Shown: in pieces, positions 61,149 to 64,000 of the stretch
Numbering within the stretch: position 1 is the first letter of the stretch
How the letters are laid out: each line of letters begins with the position of its first letter
Source of the DNA: Thermovenabulum sp049701175
Lineage (GTDB): Bacteria; Bacillota; Thermosediminibacteria; Thermosediminibacterales; Thermosediminibacteraceae
NCBI RefSeq assembly: GCF_049701175.1
Contig: NZ_JBNATW010000007.1
Location: forward strand, 1-64,000
DNA length: 64,000 nt
Direction of reading: 5' to 3'
Notes under the pieces: generated by a model
Databases searched by the model: none
The model's input: the letters and a program-made list of their open reading frames with translations, nothing else
Told to the model about the DNA's origin: nothing
Program-made: the position numbers and the translations under genes

Positions 61149-61182
61149 ACAACAGTAAATATAGACTGGAATATTAAAAAGT

Positions 61183-61214
61183 AAGCCCATCTATTGAAGA
61201 ATCGGGCTTTTTTT
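61183..61214 (+). terminator. terminator after the kinase gene
   Basis: AAGCCC and GGGCTT pair around an ATCTATTGAAGAATC loop, followed by a T run; it ends just before the sigma-54 promoter of the transporter. Confidence 0.7.
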
Positions 61215-61218
61215 ATTT

Positions 61219-61234
61219 TGGAATAATTATTGCA
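61219..61234 (+). promoter_or_regulatory. sigma-54 promoter of the Nramp-related gene
   Basis: TGGAATAATTATTGCA has GG (61220-61221) and GC (61232-61233) exactly 10 bases apart, about 105 bases before the gene start. Confidence 0.8.
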
Positions 61235-61338
61235 AAAAAAATATACAACCGGGAGGTGGTAAGATTACCTAAACTCGAGTTAAAAAATTTTAAAAACAGA
61301 TACTAAAAATAATAAGAAATTAGAAGGAGGAATAAGAT

Positions 61339-62529
61339 TTGGAGAAAAAAAACTACTCTTTAAGCATGCTTTTAGGTGCCGCTTTTCTAATGGCTACTTC
61401 TGCTATAGGACCGGGTTTTCTTACACAAACAGCAGTGTTTACCCAAAAATACTTAGCCAGTTTCAGCGCTATAATACTTTTGACGATAATAATTGATATA
61501 GTAGTCCAGGTGAATATTTGGAGAATTATAGTTGCAGCTGGCAAGCGCGGACAGGAAATAGCAAATGATGTTTTACCGGGTCTTGGATATTTTGTATCTC
61601 TCATTATAGTAATCGGCGGTATAGCTTTTAACATAGGAAATGTAGCGGGGACAGGTATGGCTTTAAATACCCTATTTGGGCTTGATGCTCGTATAGGAGC
61701 AGCTATATCAGCTGTTATTTGTATCCTCATATTCACATCTAAAGAAATGGGAAGTGCAATGGACAGGTTTGCACAGGTGTTAGGAGTTGTTATGGTGCTG
61801 TTGGCTGCCTATGTTGCTGTGGCTGCACATCCTCCGGTTGGAGAAGCTGTAGTTCGCACCTTTGCTCCGACTAAATTTGAATTTTTACCCTTGGTTACCC
61901 TTGTAGGCGGAACAGTTGGCGGTTATATAACCTTTGCAGGTGGGCACCGTCTTATTGAAGGAAATATGAGAGGCCTTGATGCGGTAAAAGAAGCGACAAA
62001 GAGTGCTGTATTTGGAATAGTTATTGCGGGTATAATGAGATATGCCCTATTCTTTGCAGACCTTGGGGTAGCAACTAAAGGAGTTCAGTTCGACCCGGTG
62101 AACCCTGCTGCAACACCCTTTTTGACGGTTGCAGGTGTTGTGGGTTATAAGTTATTTGGTCTTGTGCTTTGGGCGGCCGCCACTACTTCGGTTGTAGGTT
62201 GTTCTTTTACCACCCTCTCTTTTATAAAAACGTATTTCAAACCTGTAGAAGAAAACTTCTCTAAATTCATTATAGGCTTTATAGTATTCTGCACATTGTT
62301 CTTCATATTTATCGGAAAACCTGTAACACTCCTTGTATTTGCAGGAGCTATAAACGGTTTAATACTACCTATCACACTGGGTTCAATGCTCTTAGCTTGC
62401 AAGAATAAAAAGATAGTTGGCGATTATAATCATCCGACCATATTGCTTATACTTGGAATTATAGTCTTTTTAATAGAGGTATACGGCGGAATCAATTCAC
62501 TGACGGGAATAGCACAGCTTTTTAAATAA
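61339..62529 (+). CDS. Nramp-related transporter (YcsG-like)
   Basis: A 396-residue membrane protein with about 11 helices of the LeuT-type Nramp superfamily. In true metal transporters helix 1 has DPGN and helix 6 has MPHN. Here helix 1 reads SAIGPGFLTQTA and the helix 6 region reads TVGGYITFAGGHRL, so the metal ligands are missing. In Bacillus, ycsG (Nramp-related) lies in the ycsF-ycsI-kip cluster that corresponds to pxp genes. Transport of 5-oxoproline or a related amino acid is therefore more likely than metal, as inference. Start is TTG after AGAAGGAGG. Confidence 0.82.
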   Translation: MEKKNYSLSMLLGAAFLMATSAIGPGFLTQTAVFTQKYLASFSAIILLTIIIDIVVQVNIWRIIVAAGKRGQEIANDVLPGLGYFVSLIIVIGGIAFNIGNVAGTGMALNTLFGLDARIGAAISAVICILIFTSKEMGSAMDRFAQVLGVVMVLLAAYVAVAAHPPVGEAVVRTFAPTKFEFLPLVTLVGGTVGGYITFAGGHRLIEGNMRGLDAVKEATKSAVFGIVIAGIMRYALFFADLGVATKGVQFDPVNPAATPFLTVAGVVGYKLFGLVLWAAATTSVVGCSFTTLSFIKTYFKPVEENFSKFIIGFIVFCTLFFIFIGKPVTLLVFAGAINGLILPITLGSMLLACKNKKIVGDYNHPTILLILGIIVFLIEVYGGINSLTGIAQLFK

Positions 62530-62560
62530 GAGATAATAAAAATCATAAAATATTCAAAGG

Positions 62561-62586
62561 GCGCAGAGTTCTTTCTGCGCTTTTTT
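62561..62586 (+). terminator. terminator after the Nramp-related gene
   Basis: GCGCAGA / TCTGCGC stem with a GTTCTT loop, then six Ts. Confidence 0.85.
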
Positions 62587-62692
62587 ATATTGGGAAAAAA
62601 CATCTTTTTTATAGTAAAGGAGGACAACGCCTATTGTTTGTCGAATATCTAAACGTGATGTAATTGTTATACTAAGCAGGTGATGTATATTT

Positions 62693-64000
62693 ATGAGTTC
62701 GGTCAAAGTGCTGATAATAGACGATGAACCATCAATATGTAAAGCGTTACAAATTGCATTAAAAACGGAAGGATATGAAGTAGATACTGCATTTTCGGGA
62801 AAAGAAGGTATAAAAAAATTTAAGATGATTTTGCCCGATATAGTGATTTTGGATTTACGGCTGCCCGATTTAGACGGTATTAAGGTTATGGAGTCTATAA
62901 AAGCAATTGACAAAAATACCATATTTATATTAATAACCGCTTACGGTGATACCAAAACGGCGGTGGAAGCGGTAAAAAAAGGGGCTTATGATTTTATTAC
63001 AAAACCCTTTGACCTCGATGAACTTAAGATTTCTATAAAAAAAGCCTTAAAAGAAAGGGCTCTTTTGGAGGAAAACAGTGTCCTAAAATCCCTGCAGGGA
63101 AAAAGCGTATTTATCACAAAGGATAAGGAACTACTAAACATTTTTTCTCAACTTAAAAACATCTCAAATACCGATTGCCCTATATTAATAGAAGGTGAAA
63201 CGGGCACGGGTAAAGAAGTAATGGCAAAAATGATACATGAAAGCAGTGAAAGAAGGACAAAGCCGTTCATTCCCATCAACTGCAGCGCAATTCCTGCGAA
63301 TTTATTTGAAAGCGAGCTTTTCGGCCATGAGAAAAACGCTTTTACCGGAGCATCGGAGAGAAAAAAGGGCTTAATTGAGCTCGCAGATGGTGGCACACTT
63401 TTTTTGGATGAGGTTGGGGAACTTCCTTTAGAGCTTCAAGCAAAACTCCTTAGGTTTTTGGAGGAAAAGGCCATAAGGAGGGTTGGAGGCCTAAACTACA
63501 TCCCTGTTGATGTAAGAATTATTTCTGCTACAAACAGAAATTTAAAGGAGGAAATAGAAAGGGGAAATTTTAGGAGGGATTTATATTACAGGCTCTGCGT
63601 TGTAAACTTTAAGATTCCACCTTTAAGGGAAAGAAAAGAAGATATTTTACTCATTTCGGAACATTTTTTAAAGGTTTTCAATACCCAATTTAATAAAAAT
63701 ATCAAAGGTTTTACCGAAAAGGCAAAAGAAATTCTTTTAAATTACAGCTGGCCGGGCAATGTGAGGGAATTAAGGAATATTATAGAAAGGGCGGTTATAA
63801 TAGCAAGAGGAGAATATATTACCGAAAAAGAACTGCCCCTTGAAATGAGGGGTTCGGTAGATGATATAGTCTTAGAAAAATACCCAAAAACCGATGTAAT
63901 ACCCCTGGAAGAGTTGGAAAAATACCATATAAAATTGGCCCTTGAAAAAACCGGGGGCAATATTTCAAAAGCCGCAAAACTTTTGGGTATTAGCCGATTT
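62693..64000 (+). CDS. NtrC-like sigma-54 response regulator (cut by window end)
   Basis: At least 436 residues, open at the window edge. Receiver domain 1-120 with Asp11-type acidic pocket and phosphoacceptor Asp54 in VILDLRLPD. AAA+ domain (about 140-370) with Walker A EGETGTGKE and Walker B TLFLDEVGE. The sigma-54 contact loop reads NAFTGA, whereas the consensus is GAFTGA. The C-terminal FIS-type helix begins with KTGGNISKAAKLLGISR and is cut off. It should activate the sigma-54 promoters found in this block with the NtrB-like kinase. Confidence 0.93.
   Translation, partial: MSSVKVLIIDDEPSICKALQIALKTEGYEVDTAFSGKEGIKKFKMILPDIVILDLRLPDLDGIKVMESIKAIDKNTIFILITAYGDTKTAVEAVKKGAYDFITKPFDLDELKISIKKALKERALLEENSVLKSLQGKSVFITKDKELLNIFSQLKNISNTDCPILIEGETGTGKEVMAKMIHESSERRTKPFIPINCSAIPANLFESELFGHEKNAFTGASERKKGLIELADGGTLFLDEVGELPLELQAKLLRFLEEKAIRRVGGLNYIPVDVRIISATNRNLKEEIERGNFRRDLYYRLCVVNFKIPPLRERKEDILLISEHFLKVFNTQFNKNIKGFTEKAKEILLNYSWPGNVRELRNIIERAVIIARGEYITEKELPLEMRGSVDDIVLEKYPKTDVIPLEELEKYHIKLALEKTGGNISKAAKLLGISRF

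Noticed and set aside
1..64000. CRISPR arrays, tRNA or rRNA genes
   Set aside because: No regularly spaced repeats and no cloverleaf or rRNA-like segments were seen.

Overview
The window looks like a chromosome segment of a low-GC, spore-former-type anaerobic Firmicute, probably a thermophilic clostridial lineage near Moorella, Thermoanaerobacter or Thermosediminibacter. The clues are A/T-rich coding, strong Shine-Dalgarno sequences, many TTG starts, an oxygen-independent cobalamin pathway, a tungsten-type aldehyde oxidoreductase, a Tte-like preQ1 riboswitch and a Moorella-like stressosome. The species assignment is inference.

Layout. (1) 1-2.9 kb: a methyltransferase behind a promoter and a structured leader, and a REC-PAS-GGDEF protein. 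(2) 3.0-20.3 kb: a cobalamin riboswitch followed by one long co-directional run of 21 genes: cobalt ECF transporter cbiMNQ, the anaerobic corrin pathway (cbiA X C D E T L F G H J), the C5 tetrapyrrole pathway (hemA, precorrin-2 dehydrogenase, hemC, a cobA-hemD fusion, hemB, hemL) and a corrinoid adenosyltransferase. Together these go from glutamyl-tRNA to adenosyl-cobyrinate a,c-diamide; nucleotide-loop and amidation genes are not here. (3) 20.4-22.6 kb: a VapBC-like toxin-antitoxin pair with a palindromic operator, gene remnants, and azlCD. (4) 22.7-30.9 kb: an acetoin dehydrogenase module (acoR, acoABC, lpd, lplA) with a sigma-54 promoter. acoR, acoC and lplA are all broken by frameshifts or a deletion. 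(5) 30.9-31.9 kb: queT-queF with a preQ1-I riboswitch on the minus strand. (6) 32.0-37.8 kb: ferredoxin, aldehyde ferredoxin oxidoreductase, MoaD-like protein and NuoE/F/G-like subunits, plausibly an NAD-linked aldehyde/acid oxidoreductase. (7) 37.8-43.2 kb: IS110-family relics around a YczE-like membrane protein, a DUF2935 remnant and a minus-strand operon of an unknown protein, L-asparaginase and a dicarboxylate/amino-acid symporter. (8) 43.3-48.8 kb: DegV, a large membrane-anchored glycosidase-like protein, and tusA-yedE. (9) 48.9-54.1 kb: a candidate small RNA, then a stressosome operon (CBS-PAS-HD, RsbR, RsbS, RsbT, ATPase-PP2C fusion, GGDEF) that appears to couple stress sensing to c-di-GMP. 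(10) 54.1-55.0 kb: a HepT/MntA toxin-antitoxin pair, toxin gene with an in-frame stop, between two near-identical terminators. (11) 55.0-64.0 kb: 5-oxoprolinase genes pxpABC and ycsI divergent from a sodium:solute symporter, an NtrB-like kinase, an Nramp-related transporter and a truncated NtrC-like regulator. Two sigma-54 promoters and shared inverted-repeat sites tie this last block together.

The strongest candidates for undescribed biology are the stressosome operon with both a GGDEF and an HD-GYP-like protein, the sigma-54/two-component circuit around 5-oxoproline use, the unusual leader of the aldehyde oxidoreductase operon, and the operon pairing asparaginase with an unrecognised protein. 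Several frameshifts lie next to A or G runs, so base-calling error must be ruled out before calling decay real. All assignments are from reading the sequence; no database search was run.
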